The position numbers were made by a program, and so were the translations under genes. Shown here in pieces: positions 56,204 through 64,000 of a DNA stretch of 64,000 nucleotides (positions are counted from its first letter, which is position 1; the number at the start of each line of letters is the position of its first letter). The DNA comes from Echinicola soli (GTDB lineage: Bacteria; Bacteroidota; Bacteroidia; Cytophagales; Cyclobacteriaceae), in contig NZ_CP041253.1 in assembly GCF_006575665.1 (NCBI RefSeq), forward strand, positions 5,211,501-5,275,500, read 5' to 3'. Under the pieces are notes generated by a model, which was not told where the DNA came from, did no database searches, and worked only from the letters and a program-made list of their open reading frames with translations.

Positions 56204-58789
56204 TTATTGCGCCAATCTGTCTACCAATATCGCCAAAGTTGCTAAACTGGAAGCCACCCCAATCCAATTGGTAGCAGACATGCTTTCTCTTTGTGGCTTT
56301 TGTGGCACAATAATCTCAGCCCCCGGTTCTATCCTAGGATAATTTTTAAAGAAAATAAAGTTCTTCGTGCGCTTCACATCTCCATTGGCATAGACCACAT
56401 AGGCTTTGCCTTTTCGGGCATTATCAGTAAATCCTCCTGCTTTGGAAATATAGCGTTTAAAACTGTTTCCATTTTCATAGCGTGCCGAAGTAGGGAATAG
56501 TACTTCTCCCCGCATTCTTACCGTTTGCAATTGTTTCGGAATACTTAATATATCTCCCTCCTGTAAAATTAAGTCTTGGGCAGATCCAGGATTTTCTAAA
56601 ATATTGGTCAAGTCTATCCCTATCATTTCCTGTGTTCTGAACTCCACCTCTGCTACCCTGCTGCTATCTGAAGCTGCTACTTCCTCTACTCTGCTAATTT
56701 TATACTCTCCAGAAGCCAATCCTTTTTGGTTAGCTAAATCTCCTCCATTTTCACTGATTTTTTCATCAATCCGAGAAAGAATTTTATTTTCAGCTTCGGT
56801 ATTTTCACCATCTTCCTTGATAAGGTGTTTTTTTACCTCCGTCAGATCCTGAGACTTAATATCATTATCACTTTTGGGAGTAAAAAATTCCGTTCTTCTG
56901 ATCAATGTGGCTCCCTTAACATAAGCAAATTGATTCATCCCTCCAGCTCTTTTCAACAAATCTGAAATCCGTTCATTTGTTGTCGAAATGGTATATTGGC
57001 CAGGATAGATTACTTCCCCTTCTACACGAACTATTTTCTCCCGCTGAAAGCCCGGACTTCTACGGATAATGATATGATCAAAAGGTTCAAGCACCACTTC
57101 CTTATCCCCTTCATCTATTTCCAAGTTTTCATCGATATCAATGGTAAAGATTTCAGCGATTTGCCCATTGGTCCGGTCCTTTACCCTCCTGGCCACTTCA
57201 ATATAGGCATCGGAAGCGGATTCCTTAAACCCTCCAGCTTTTAGCACCAAATCCTCTACGGTCATATTTTCTGCGTAGGCAAAAGCACCTGGACTATTGA
57301 TCTCTCCTGAAATCTTTACATAGTATTCTTCTTTAAGGTCATATTTGCTCGGAATATGCAAAACATCCTCCCTTTGCAAAGGAAGGTCCTGTGCTGTACC
57401 GTTTACCACCCCTTGAACATTAATCGGAACAATCTCCAAGGTCATATCATCCTGCGTGCGATACAGGGTCGCTCTATTTAAAAAGGCTTCACCACGTAGT
57501 CCTTCCGCCTTATCAATCAGGTCCTTCACCGTCATCCCCTCAAATAAGGCAAATTCTCCGGGATGAAATACTGCACCGGAAATCTGCACCCTGTTCTCAA
57601 AACGCTCCAACTTCTTCCCTATCAGAAAAACGTCCCCATCCTGCACCTTAAAACTACCAAATTCCTCCTTGCTGACATCGGCCACTTTTCTGGCTTGGTC
57701 AGAAACCCTGCGTACAGCCAATCGTCCGGTATAGGCATCGCTTTTAAAGCCCCCCGCATAGCGGATCAGGTCGTTGATATCCTCTTCTGGTTTAATCTCA
57801 AAATATCCTTCACGCCTTACCGGTCCCTGTACTTCCACGCGCGTATCCACTGCCGGCACCATGATGACATCATTGTCCTGCAAGCGCACATTTTGCTGTT
57901 GATTACCGTTCATCAGGTACTCATAGACATCCACTTCTGCTATCTGGCGAGAATCCCGAAACACCCTGATATTCCTAAAGGAGCCTTGTTTATTGGGACC
58001 ACCAGCGGCATATAGGGCATTGAATACCGAAGCAAAAGAAGGTAAGGTATAATCCCCAGGGCGCTGCAGTTCACCGACAATCTGTACCTTGATTGATCGG
58101 ATATTACCCAAACGGATCTGCATAAAGGTACGTGGATTACTACTATTTAAGTCTGCATAGATACTGCTCAGTTCCTTTTTAAAACGGGCAGTAGCGGATT
58201 GAATACTGGCTCCTCCCAGATTAATAGGCCCCACGTTCGGAATATAGACCCGTCCTTCGGGGTTCACGGTCAGATCGTACGATTGTTGAGAATCCCCATA
58301 GATATCGATCAGCAACTGGTCCCCTGCTCCTATCACATAGCTTTGTGGTGTGGGGATATTCAGGTTGGGAGAGAAATTCAGCTTTTTATTGTGAAACAGC
58401 CCATAGCCAAAGATCTTTTTTTCCTCTTCCGACAAACTATCCTGCTCCCCCGAACTCATACCGACACTTGAAGCATCTGAAACTTGCCGTTGAGCAGCAT
58501 TTCCGATATTCCCTTCCTCTCTTGTCGCTCCAGATGTATTCAGTTGGTTGATCCGGGTGGACAATTTACTTGCTTCCATGGCCGGCATACCTCTTTCCTC
58601 TGCCAAGGCCGGAATTTGTGACTTCGAAATCCCCTGCTCCTCCGCCTGTTGGACGATCGTGGCGAGCTGTGCATCCGACAGCTGATCCACTTTTGCATTT
58701 TGGATATCCGAAAGGGACTGCGCATACAAGGTTACCGAAGCGATAAACAGGATTAAAGTAAGGTAAAAAGCTTTGATATTGATGGACAT
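56204..58789 (-). CDS. wza: Wza-like outer membrane polysaccharide export protein with six SLBB domains
   Basis: The frame opens at an ATG at 58840, but the signal peptide starts at the Met at 58789 (MSINIKAFYLTLILFIASVT), giving 861 residues. A Poly_export domain (YVIGAGDQLLIDIYGDSQQ) is followed by about six SLBB repeats, each of the form VxGEVxxPGxYxxxxxxxxxDLLxxAGG; examples begin VEGEVIYPGQY, ISGEINSPGAF and ISGAVFHPGEF. It ends in a hydrophobic helix NWIGVASSLATLAILVDRLA. It forms the export channel for the polymer. Upstream lies the 82-bp period repeat array and beyond it the winged-helix regulator, so both may affect its expression. Confidence 0.9.
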   Translation of the reverse strand: MSINIKAFYLTLILFIASVTLYAQSLSDIQNAKVDQLSDAQLATIVQQAEEQGISKSQIPALAEERGMPAMEASKLSTRINQLNTSGATREEGNIGNAAQRQVSDASSVGMSSGEQDSLSEEEKKIFGYGLFHNKKLNFSPNLNIPTPQSYVIGAGDQLLIDIYGDSQQSYDLTVNPEGRVYIPNVGPINLGGASIQSATARFKKELSSIYADLNSSNPRTFMQIRLGNIRSIKVQIVGELQRPGDYTLPSFASVFNALYAAGGPNKQGSFRNIRVFRDSRQIAEVDVYEYLMNGNQQQNVRLQDNDVIMVPAVDTRVEVQGPVRREGYFEIKPEEDINDLIRYAGGFKSDAYTGRLAVRRVSDQARKVADVSKEEFGSFKVQDGDVFLIGKKLERFENRVQISGAVFHPGEFALFEGMTVKDLIDKAEGLRGEAFLNRATLYRTQDDMTLEIVPINVQGVVNGTAQDLPLQREDVLHIPSKYDLKEEYYVKISGEINSPGAFAYAENMTVEDLVLKAGGFKESASDAYIEVARRVKDRTNGQIAEIFTIDIDENLEIDEGDKEVVLEPFDHIIIRRSPGFQREKIVRVEGEVIYPGQYTISTTNERISDLLKRAGGMNQFAYVKGATLIRRTEFFTPKSDNDIKSQDLTEVKKHLIKEDGENTEAENKILSRIDEKISENGGDLANQKGLASGEYKISRVEEVAASDSSRVAEVEFRTQEMIGIDLTNILENPGSAQDLILQEGDILSIPKQLQTVRMRGEVLFPTSARYENGNSFKRYISKAGGFTDNARKGKAYVVYANGDVKRTKNFIFFKNYPRIEPGAEIIVPQKPQRESMSATNWIGVASSLATLAILVDRLAQ

Positions 58790-58834
58790 ACTTATTGTAT
58801 TATTGTCGAATTGTTGTGTTGTTGAATCATTTTT

Positions 58835-59237
58835 TGTCATTCCGAGGCCACGAGGAATCTCCTTTCGATAACGTCTATAGTAGAGATGCTTCCTTACGTC
58901 AGCATGACAGAACGCCTGTCATTCCGAATCTACGAGGAACCTTTTTTCGATAACGTGTATGGTAGCGATGCTTCCTTTCGTCAGCATGACAGGACGCTTG
59001 TCATTCCGAGGCCACGAGGAATCTCCTTTCGATAACGTCTATGGTAGGGATGCTTCCTTACGTCAGCATGACAGAATGCCTGTCATTCCGAGGCTACGAG
59101 GAACCTTTTTTCGATAACGTGTATGGTAGGGATGCTTCCTTACGTCAGCATGACAGAATGCTTGTCATTCCGAGGTCACGAGGAATCTCATTTCGGTAAC
59201 GTCTATGATAGAGATGCTTCCTTACGTCAGCATGACA
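58835..59237. repeat. Tandem array of five 75-bp units (period 82) before wza
   Basis: Units begin at 58835, 58917, 58999, 59081 and 59163, each 75 bases from TGTCATTCCGA to CAGCATGACA, with 7-base spacers of the type GAAYGCY. The outer six bases are inverted (TGTCAT/ATGACA), and inner parts are partly complementary. Units 1, 3, 5 (AGGAATCTC) and 2, 4 (AGGAACCTTTTTTCG) form two classes that alternate, as do the spacers, so the array grew by doubling of a 164-bp dimer. It fills the gap between the regulator stop (59345) and wza, and would be transcribed if the two genes share a message. A last half unit (CATCAGCATGACA) follows to about 59252. Confidence 0.9.
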
Positions 59238-59344
59238 ATTCATCAGCATGACAACTTAACGTCCTAAACACAGCTTCGCCCGGTCAGTCACATTATGTGC
59301 TTAGCGGGATGATAAATCTAAGAAGACCAAGCAAGTGAAGTTTC

Positions 59345-59857
59345 TTACTCAGCGGCTTTGTTATATAAAATGATGCCAGACTGGGATTCTTGGCCCAGCA
59401 CCGTGAAATTCACCTTACGGTCGATCATTTCTTGGATACGGTTCCCCAAATTGTCGAGGTATTCCTCATTGAGTGCATCCCCCTTTATACTGACATCAAT
59501 GGTACCGGTATCGAGACCATTGGCATAATCCCCGGTAAGAATGACACTTTCCACATCCCCCATCCTGTTCAGGACTTCCTCCACCAGCGTATCCAATCCA
59601 ATATATTTCCGAATAATACCCTGCAAGGGAAAAAACAAAGGGTGCCGGGTATTGGCCCTGTAACTGATCCTGTTTTTTTCGGATGCTTTTTGCAGGTAAC
59701 CTGCTTCTGACAAATTGTTAAGTTCCTTTCTTATGGCGTTGGTAGATTCACCAAACTCCTCGGCCAGTCCGCGCAGATGGCTATGGTTGTCTGCATTGAT
59801 AAAAAACTTTACCAACAATCGCAGTCTGGTCTTGGATGTGATCAACGAATCAAGCAT
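59345..59857 (-). CDS. Winged-helix regulator with degenerate nucleotidyltransferase domain
   Basis: The frame is open from 59887, but the promoter at 59885-59916 places transcription start near 59878, after that ATG. The Met at 59857 (MLDSLITSKTRLRLLVKFFI) is thus the start, giving 170 residues. Residues 1-70 form a winged helix with the recognition region STNAIRKELNNLSEAGYL. Residues 100-150 resemble the MNT nucleotidyltransferase core: VILTGDYANGLDTGTIDVSI, where the usual GS is GD and the first catalytic Asp is Thr; only the second Asp (121) stays. It may be a ligand-sensing pseudo-enzyme. Its place at the head of the export genes suggests that it controls the EPS locus and, given the palindrome over its own promoter, itself. 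Confidence 0.8.
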   Translation of the reverse strand: MLDSLITSKTRLRLLVKFFINADNHSHLRGLAEEFGESTNAIRKELNNLSEAGYLQKASEKNRISYRANTRHPLFFPLQGIIRKYIGLDTLVEEVLNRMGDVESVILTGDYANGLDTGTIDVSIKGDALNEEYLDNLGNRIQEMIDRKVNFTVLGQESQSGIILYNKAAE

Positions 59858-60226
59858 AAAAAAGCAACTTGCCTTAACGAGCACCAAAAGTACTCGTTAG
59901 GCTTTACATCTCCAAAACTATTTGTTTTTTTTGTAAAAAATAACCTTGATACCGCATTTTGTAACATTCACGTAATATTATTAACCTCAGTTTCTATGTT
60001 ACAATCGTCGCTACGAGCTTGTCTGCTGCCAAACAGGCCTGTCTGAAGCCAAAGGCAGGCCCGTCTGAAGCCAAACAGGGCTTAGAGAGAGATTTGAGGG
60101 AAGAAAGCCGCGGCAGTTCGCAACGTAGGAAAACCGTCATCGCGAACGGAGTGAAGCGATCTCATATCTTTGAAAACGAGATTGCCGCGTTCCCGATAGC
60201 TCGGAACAGGCTATACTTCCTCGCAG
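59858..60226. other. Intergenic region with short and REP-like repeats
   Basis: No gene was found. Around 60015-60085 short direct repeats of GTCTGAAGCCAAA and related strings occur (GCCAAACAGGCCTGTCTGAA and variants). At 60134-60190 there is one unit of the CGTCATCGCGAACGGAG... ACGAGATTGC repeat type. The regulator promoter is at the left end. Confidence 0.5.
59875..59916 (-). promoter_or_regulatory. Promoter with -7 box inside a palindrome, upstream of winged-helix gene
   Basis: On the minus strand TTTG (59916-59913) and TACTTTTG (59892-59885) are separated by 20 bases, a full match to the Bacteroidota -33/-7 consensus. The -7 box lies between perfect 7-base arms TAACGAG (59875-59881) and CTCGTTA (59893-59899). 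A repressor bound there would block the promoter; the adjacent winged-helix protein is the natural candidate. Confidence 0.75.
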
Positions 60227-60556
60227 ACGTAAATGTATATAACAGCCTCAGTAAGCTTACGCCAAAGGGATCCGATGTGCTAGGACAAGGATCATTATGT
60301 CAGCAAGTCCCCCCCCTCTTAGGGGGATAGGGGGTGTTTTTAGAGAGTTAAGGGGGTATCTTTAGGGATTGGAAATAGGAACAAAAGATTGCTTCACTCC
60401 GCTATCGCTCCATTCGCAATTACGTAGATGTATATGACCGCCTCAGTAAGCTTGCGCCAAAGGGATCCGGCTTTCTGGACAACGATCCTTTGTAACCAAG
60501 CTATCCCCGCTCTTAGGGGGATAGGGGGTATTTCAAGAGCCTAGGGGGTATTTTTT
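60227..60556. repeat. Two direct copies of a composite repeat, offset 195 bp
   Basis: A stretch of about 130 bases beginning ACGTARATGTATAT, running through CTCAGTAAGCTT and CGCCAAAGGGATCCG and ending in CTCTTAGGGGGATAGGGGGT plus a G-rich tail, occurs at 60227-60355 and again at 60422-60550 in the same orientation. The second copy touches the stop codon of the dehydrogenase gene. Between them lies a half of the ATTGCTTCACTCCGC repeat type. The tails may act as transcription end signals. Confidence 0.7.
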
Positions 60557-61874
60557 ATAACCTGGCATCTACTATGTCTTTGCCCAGTATTCCCTTGACA
60601 TCGTAGACCACCTGCTTATCGGATTTGGCAATGGTCCAGGTTTTAAATTCCCTGTGGGCTACGGCCAGGATAATGGCAGAATAACTGGAAAGGTCAGGCT
60701 GCTTTTCGCGGTCCAGTACCTGGACATGATACTCATGGGCCACTTCGGCTGCATTGGCCCAGGGGTCGTACACGTCCACATTGATATCAAAATTCTTCAG
60801 TTCCCTATAAATATCAATGACCCGGGTATTGCGCACGTCCGGGCAATCTTCTTTAAATGTAAAACCCAGGATCAGCACCTTGGACTCCATTACTTTAAGA
60901 TCCTTGCGCATCATATGCTTGATCACCTCGGTGGCCACATGCTTGCCCATGGAGTCGTTCAGCCGTCTTCCTGCCAGGATGATCTCCGGGTGGTAGCCTA
61001 CTTCCTGCGCCTTTTGAGCCAGGTAAAACGGATCCACCCCGATGCAGTGCCCTCCTACCAATCCGGGACGGAAAGGAAGGAAGTTCCACTTGGTCCCTGC
61101 TGCTTCCAGTACTTCCTGGGTATCAATGTCCAGCAGGTTAAAGATCTTGGACAGCTCGTTGACAAAAGCGATGTTGATGTCCCGCTGGGAATTTTCAATG
61201 ACCTTGGCCGCCTCGGCCACTTTAATGGAGGAAGCCTTAAATGTACCGGCTGTTATGACCAACTTGTACAGCCCATCAATAAAATCAGCTGCCTCCGGAC
61301 TGCTCCCGGAAGTCACTTTCAAAATCTTGGCTACCGTATGTTCCTTGTCACCCGGATTGATCCGCTCGGGCGAATAGCCCACATAAAAGTCTTGGTTGAA
61401 TTTCAGACCGGATTCCTTTTCCAGCACCGGCACACATTCCTCTTCGGTAACCCCGGGATATACCGTGGATTCATAGATCACCACATCCCCTTCTTTTAGT
61501 ACCTTACCAATCGCCTCGGAGGCTTTGAGCATCGGCGTCAATACGGGCCTATTGTGCTTATCGGTAGGCGTAGGCACCGTCACAATATATACGTTACAAT
61601 CGGCTAGATCCTTATGGGAACAGGTAGGATAAAATCCAGTTGATTGCGTATTAAAATCTTCCTTTGATCTTACCAATACCGATTGTAAAAGCTTATCCTC
61701 TATCTCAAGGGTATGGTCCACTCCTTTGGAAAGCTCCTCCACCCGGGAATTGGAAATATCATATCCCGTCACGGGAAATTTTTTGGCAAATTCCACTGCC
61801 AAAGGGAGGCCTACATAGCCCAAGCCGATCACGGCAATGTTTGATTTTTCAAGCGGAAAAAGCAGCGTATTCAT
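60555..61874 (-). CDS. Second UDP-sugar 6-dehydrogenase (WbpA/TviB-like)
   Basis: A 439-residue nucleotide sugar dehydrogenase with [20 protein letters not shown] at the start, Cys 277 in [19 protein letters not shown] and [17 protein letters not shown] near the end. It is a paralogue of the wbpA product at 53399-54718. It may act on a UDP-HexNAc such as UDP-GalNAc or duplicate the UDP-GlcNAc step. It is a separate transcription unit with its own candidate promoter (61931-61948) and is GC-richer than the operon copy, more like the chromosomal backbone. No neighbouring epimerase gene is seen. Confidence 0.88.
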   Translation of the reverse strand: MNTLLFPLEKSNIAVIGLGYVGLPLAVEFAKKFPVTGYDISNSRVEELSKGVDHTLEIEDKLLQSVLVRSKEDFNTQSTGFYPTCSHKDLADCNVYIVTVPTPTDKHNRPVLTPMLKASEAIGKVLKEGDVVIYESTVYPGVTEEECVPVLEKESGLKFNQDFYVGYSPERINPGDKEHTVAKILKVTSGSSPEAADFIDGLYKLVITAGTFKASSIKVAEAAKVIENSQRDINIAFVNELSKIFNLLDIDTQEVLEAAGTKWNFLPFRPGLVGGHCIGVDPFYLAQKAQEVGYHPEIILAGRRLNDSMGKHVATEVIKHMMRKDLKVMESKVLILGFTFKEDCPDVRNTRVIDIYRELKNFDINVDVYDPWANAAEVAHEYHVQVLDREKQPDLSSYSAIILAVAHREFKTWTIAKSDKQVVYDVKGILGKDIVDARL

Positions 61875-61930
61875 GAGTAGTGTTAATTTTAAAGTAATTA
61901 AAGTAAATGGTTTATTTTGGTTTTATTGTA

Positions 61931-61948
61931 CCCCTACAAATATAGGGG
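61931..61948 (-). promoter_or_regulatory. Candidate -7 box inside a CCCCTA/TAGGGG palindrome
   Basis: On the minus strand TATATTTG (61944-61937) fits the -7 consensus TAnnTTTG. It is enclosed by arms CCCCTA (61931-61936) and TAGGGG (61943-61948). The expected TTTG at -33 is not at the right distance, so the box alone supports it. The resulting leader to the ATG at 61874 would be about 55 bases. Confidence 0.45.
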
Positions 61949-62376
61949 ATGGTACATGAATTCATTACACAAATTAATAATCGCCTCCCTGAAACCGCCA
62001 TCGCGAATGAAGTAACCAAGCTTTAATATCTAACAGCATTAGATAGAGCTCCCTCTTCATTTTTAGTAATTCACCCTCTTAGGGAGCAAGGGGGTAAAGT
62101 TACGCAACCCCGTATAATGAACACTCCACCACATCCAGAAGGACTCGCCTTCGGAATAGGAGACTGCCACATCCTCCTTCGTCGGATTCGCAGTGACGTA
62201 ATAGAAAATCGTCATTGCGAACGAAGAGCAACGGAGTTACGCAATCCCGTGTTGCTATAATTTCGTCGCGAATAGAATGAAACGATCTTCTATACCGAAA
62301 ACGAGATTGCTTCACTTTGCTATCACATCCGTTCACTATGACGATAGGGGATATCGGAAAAACGCATGGCATTGAG
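61949..62376. repeat. Intergenic region with CGTCATTGCGA-type repeats
   Basis: About 430 bases without a gene. At 62200-62340 lies a long imperfect inverted repeat of the family CGTCATTGCGAACGAAG ... ACGAGATTGCTTCACTTTGC. A short unit is at 61995-62020 and a C/G-run unit near 62078-62095. Partial copies occur at 56135-56170, 60134-60190 and 60387-60425. These are dispersed intergenic repeats of unknown function. Confidence 0.6.
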
Positions 62377-63156
62377 TCATTCCTCTTTCAAAGCGACAGT
62401 ACTTGCAATAAAAGAAGGATTCAATAAATTCTCCTTATTATATTCCAATGGTCTATTATTTTCTACCTGCACCACTTGCCCGCCCATGGCCAAAACCACT
62501 CCGTGGGCTGCTGCGGTATCCCACTCCATGGTGGGCGCAAAACGGGGATAAACCTGTGCCTTACCTTCTGCAAGCAACATGAATTTCAGGGAACTGCCCA
62601 TGCTGATGATATCAGCTTCTGGATAATTCTCCATAAAGGACTTGGTTTCCGGGCTTTGGTGGGACAAGCTCACTACCAGGGTTTTTATCTCATCCTCCTC
62701 CGGAAAAGTTAATGGTATGGGTTCCTGGCCACCTTCCTGCTTCCATCCACCTTCTTTCCCATTTCCCCAGTACATCCACCCAAGGACCGGTGCATACACC
62801 ACACCAATTACTGAGCGCCCTTGATGGATCAGTGCGATGTTTACTGTAAATTCACCACTTTTCTTGATAAATTCCTTGGTGCCGTCCAATGGATCCACCA
62901 TCCAGAAGTAATCCCAATCCTTACGGGTTTCATACGGGATATCCTTTCCTTCCTCCGAAAGCACCAGTATTCCTGTGTCCTTCAGATAAGCCATGATGGC
63001 ATCATGGCCTGCTTGGTCGGCTTTGGTCAGCGGTGAATCATCCTTTTTGTATTCCACGCCGAAATCAGTAGAACGATAAACGTTCATAATCTCCTTTCCT
63101 GCCGACTGAGCTGCAGTGACTGCTATTTTGGTCAGTTCCTCTAAATCAATATGCAT
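62377..63156 (-). CDS. cysQ: 3'(2'),5'-bisphosphate nucleotidase CysQ
   Basis: A 259-residue member of the inositol monophosphatase-like family. Metal-binding motifs are visible: LSEEGKDIPYE, WMVDPLDGTKEF and EWDTAAAHGV. CysQ removes the 3'-phosphate of PAP, a by-product of sulfate activation, and keeps sulfotransfer going; some members act on inositol phosphates. In Bacteroidota it is often found next to polysaccharide genes, and the polymer may be sulfated, but no sulfotransferase is in the window. Independent of its neighbours by 196 and about 500 bases. Confidence 0.9.
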   Translation of the reverse strand: MHIDLEELTKIAVTAAQSAGKEIMNVYRSTDFGVEYKKDDSPLTKADQAGHDAIMAYLKDTGILVLSEEGKDIPYETRKDWDYFWMVDPLDGTKEFIKKSGEFTVNIALIHQGRSVIGVVYAPVLGWMYWGNGKEGGWKQEGGQEPIPLTFPEEDEIKTLVVSLSHQSPETKSFMENYPEADIISMGSSLKFMLLAEGKAQVYPRFAPTMEWDTAAAHGVVLAMGGQVVQVENNRPLEYNKENLLNPSFIASTVALKEE

Positions 63157-63352
63157 AAGTGCAAATGTAGTACGGTTTAATACAAATGGTCCTGAAAATT
63201 AATTTAAGGTTATCACAAAATAAGCAAGCCCAACAAACCTACCGTTGATCCTTCAAAATACCTTTTGATCCAGATATAAATTCAAGCCCAACCCAATGGT
63301 CAACCTCCTGCTCCTCTAGGCAAATGCCAACTTTACAAAAAGCCTCATATGG

Positions 63353-64000
63353 CTAATTCACCAATTCAGGTTTGTCCTTCTCCAACTTTTCGAATACTTT
63401 TTTCACCTCCTGTGCGCTTTCCTTTTTCAGCACCAGGATCGCATCTTTTGTCTGTACCAAAATGGTATTTTCCAATCCTACAAACTCGGTATGGACATTG
63501 CTGCCGATGATCATGTTTCCGTTCTCATCTGGCTGGTAACCATGCTGCTCCATATATTCAAAAACAGATTCGAACGAGCCCATATCCGACCATCCAAACG
63601 AGGAGGGCACTACCTTGATCTTTTGGGTGCGCTCCATCACGGCATAATCCACCGAAATGGAAGGGATCTTCATGGACATTTCCTGGTCCAAGAAACCATC
63701 CTCTGCTGCTGCCATGGCTTCCTGGGAACGACGGAAAACTTCGGGTTCGTAACGCTCCAGCTCGGAAAGGAATACTTCGGCCTTGAAGCAGAACATGCCT
63801 GAGTTCCAAAGAAAATTCCCCTTTTCCAAAAACTGCTCGGCAGTCGCCAGATCCGGTTTTTCCCTGAACCCCTTCACCGATTCGCCATCTGCCTCTATAT
63901 AGCCAAAGCCGGTCTCCGGCCGGGTAGGTTTTAGTCCAAAGGTCACAATATGATCTTCCTTCGCAAGGGCAATGGCCCTTTCCACACTTTTGGTATAGCT
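63353..64000 (-). CDS. manC: Mannose-1-phosphate guanylyltransferase, 3' part (5' end outside window)
   Basis: The frame is open through the right edge of the window; a GTG at 63985 is internal. The 215 residues seen include the ManC-type sequence TFGLKPTRPETGFGYIEADG, the substrate motif NSGMFCFKAEVFL, and ISVDYAVMERTQKIKVVPSS followed by FGWSDMGSF. These match GDP-mannose pyrophosphorylases without the C-terminal isomerase domain. It makes GDP-mannose from mannose-1-phosphate and GTP for the polysaccharide. It is the first gene seen of the polysaccharide region. Confidence 0.9.
   Translation of the reverse strand, partial: SYTKSVERAIALAKEDHIVTFGLKPTRPETGFGYIEADGESVKGFREKPDLATAEQFLEKGNFLWNSGMFCFKAEVFLSELERYEPEVFRRSQEAMAAAEDGFLDQEMSMKIPSISVDYAVMERTQKIKVVPSSFGWSDMGSFESVFEYMEQHGYQPDENGNMIIGSNVHTEFVGLENTILVQTKDAILVLKKESAQEVKKVFEKLEKDKPELVN

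Noticed and set aside
58835-59237. CRISPR array
   Set aside because: The repeated part is 75 bases, the spacers are only 7 bases and nearly the same, and no cas genes are near.
59858-59887. Upstream start of the winged-helix regulator at 59887
   Set aside because: The promoter's transcription start would lie downstream of this ATG, and family proteins begin at the Met at 59857.
60654-61499. 281-codon plus-strand ORF opposite the dehydrogenase gene
   Set aside because: It is antisense to a highly conserved enzyme gene and resembles no protein family.
63156-63186. Promoter of cysQ from TACATTTG at 63169-63162
   Set aside because: The box lies five bases from the ATG and the TTTG upstream is only 13 bases away, so spacing does not fit except for a leaderless message.

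Overview
The window looks like chromosomal DNA of a Bacteroidota bacterium, most likely a member of the Cytophagales close to Cyclobacteriaceae (for example an Echinicola-like genus). The taxon is an inference. It rests on two SusC/SusD polysaccharide utilization loci with their own ECF sigma/FecR pairs, Bacteroidota-type promoter boxes (TTTG and TAnnTTTG), a MobABC cassette of the Bacteroidota type, and characteristic TGTCATTCCGA and CCCC..TTAGGGGG intergenic repeats. No rRNA, tRNA, riboswitch or CRISPR array was seen.

Layout. 1-1817: the end of a PAS-PAS-DHp protein without an ATPase domain, then a small STAS/SEC14-like protein gene followed by an eroded histidine kinase remnant. 1977-13405 (minus): PUL 1, read as sigma factor, FecR, SusC, SusD, GH106 rhamnosidase, CE15 glucuronoyl esterase. 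14142-29269 (minus): PUL 2, read as sigma factor, FecR, SusC, SusD, SusE, GH76, GH105, a possible small ORF, SGNH esterase, GH97, FAD-dependent oxidoreductase. 29908-33289: a second STAS-like gene overlapping an intact histidine kinase gene, and a convergent TPR histidine kinase. 33614-37481 (minus): a mobilization cassette (coupling protein, relaxase, ribbon-helix-helix protein, small protein) without integrase or replicase. 37633-63985 and beyond (minus): an exopolysaccharide/O-antigen locus interrupted by a complete ISL3 element.

How the genes work together. In each PUL a sigma/anti-sigma pair should sense substrate uptake through the STN domain of its SusC and switch on the downstream SusC/SusD importer and enzymes. 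The enzymes point to a plant or algal type heteropolysaccharide carrying rhamnose, uronic acid and hexose side chains. In the EPS locus, WbpA, WlbA, WlbC and WlbB should make UDP-2,3-diacetamido-glucuronic acid. A WecA-like enzyme primes the lipid carrier, three GT4-type glycosyltransferases extend, Wzx flips, Wzy polymerises, Wzz sets length, and Wza (six SLBB domains) and a Wzi-like barrel export and anchor the chain. ManC, CysQ and a second UDP-sugar dehydrogenase lie upstream.

Most notable: the repeated STAS-like plus kinase gene pair with an identical 17-nt overlap, one intact and one eroded, bracketing the PULs; a five-unit 82-bp period array with alternating A/B units in the intercistronic region before wza; a promoter whose -7 box sits inside a palindrome in front of a winged-helix regulator with a degenerate nucleotidyltransferase domain; a perfect 8-bp target duplication around the ISL3 element; and hairpin-plus-T-run signals facing against the operon at both fecR-susC junctions.
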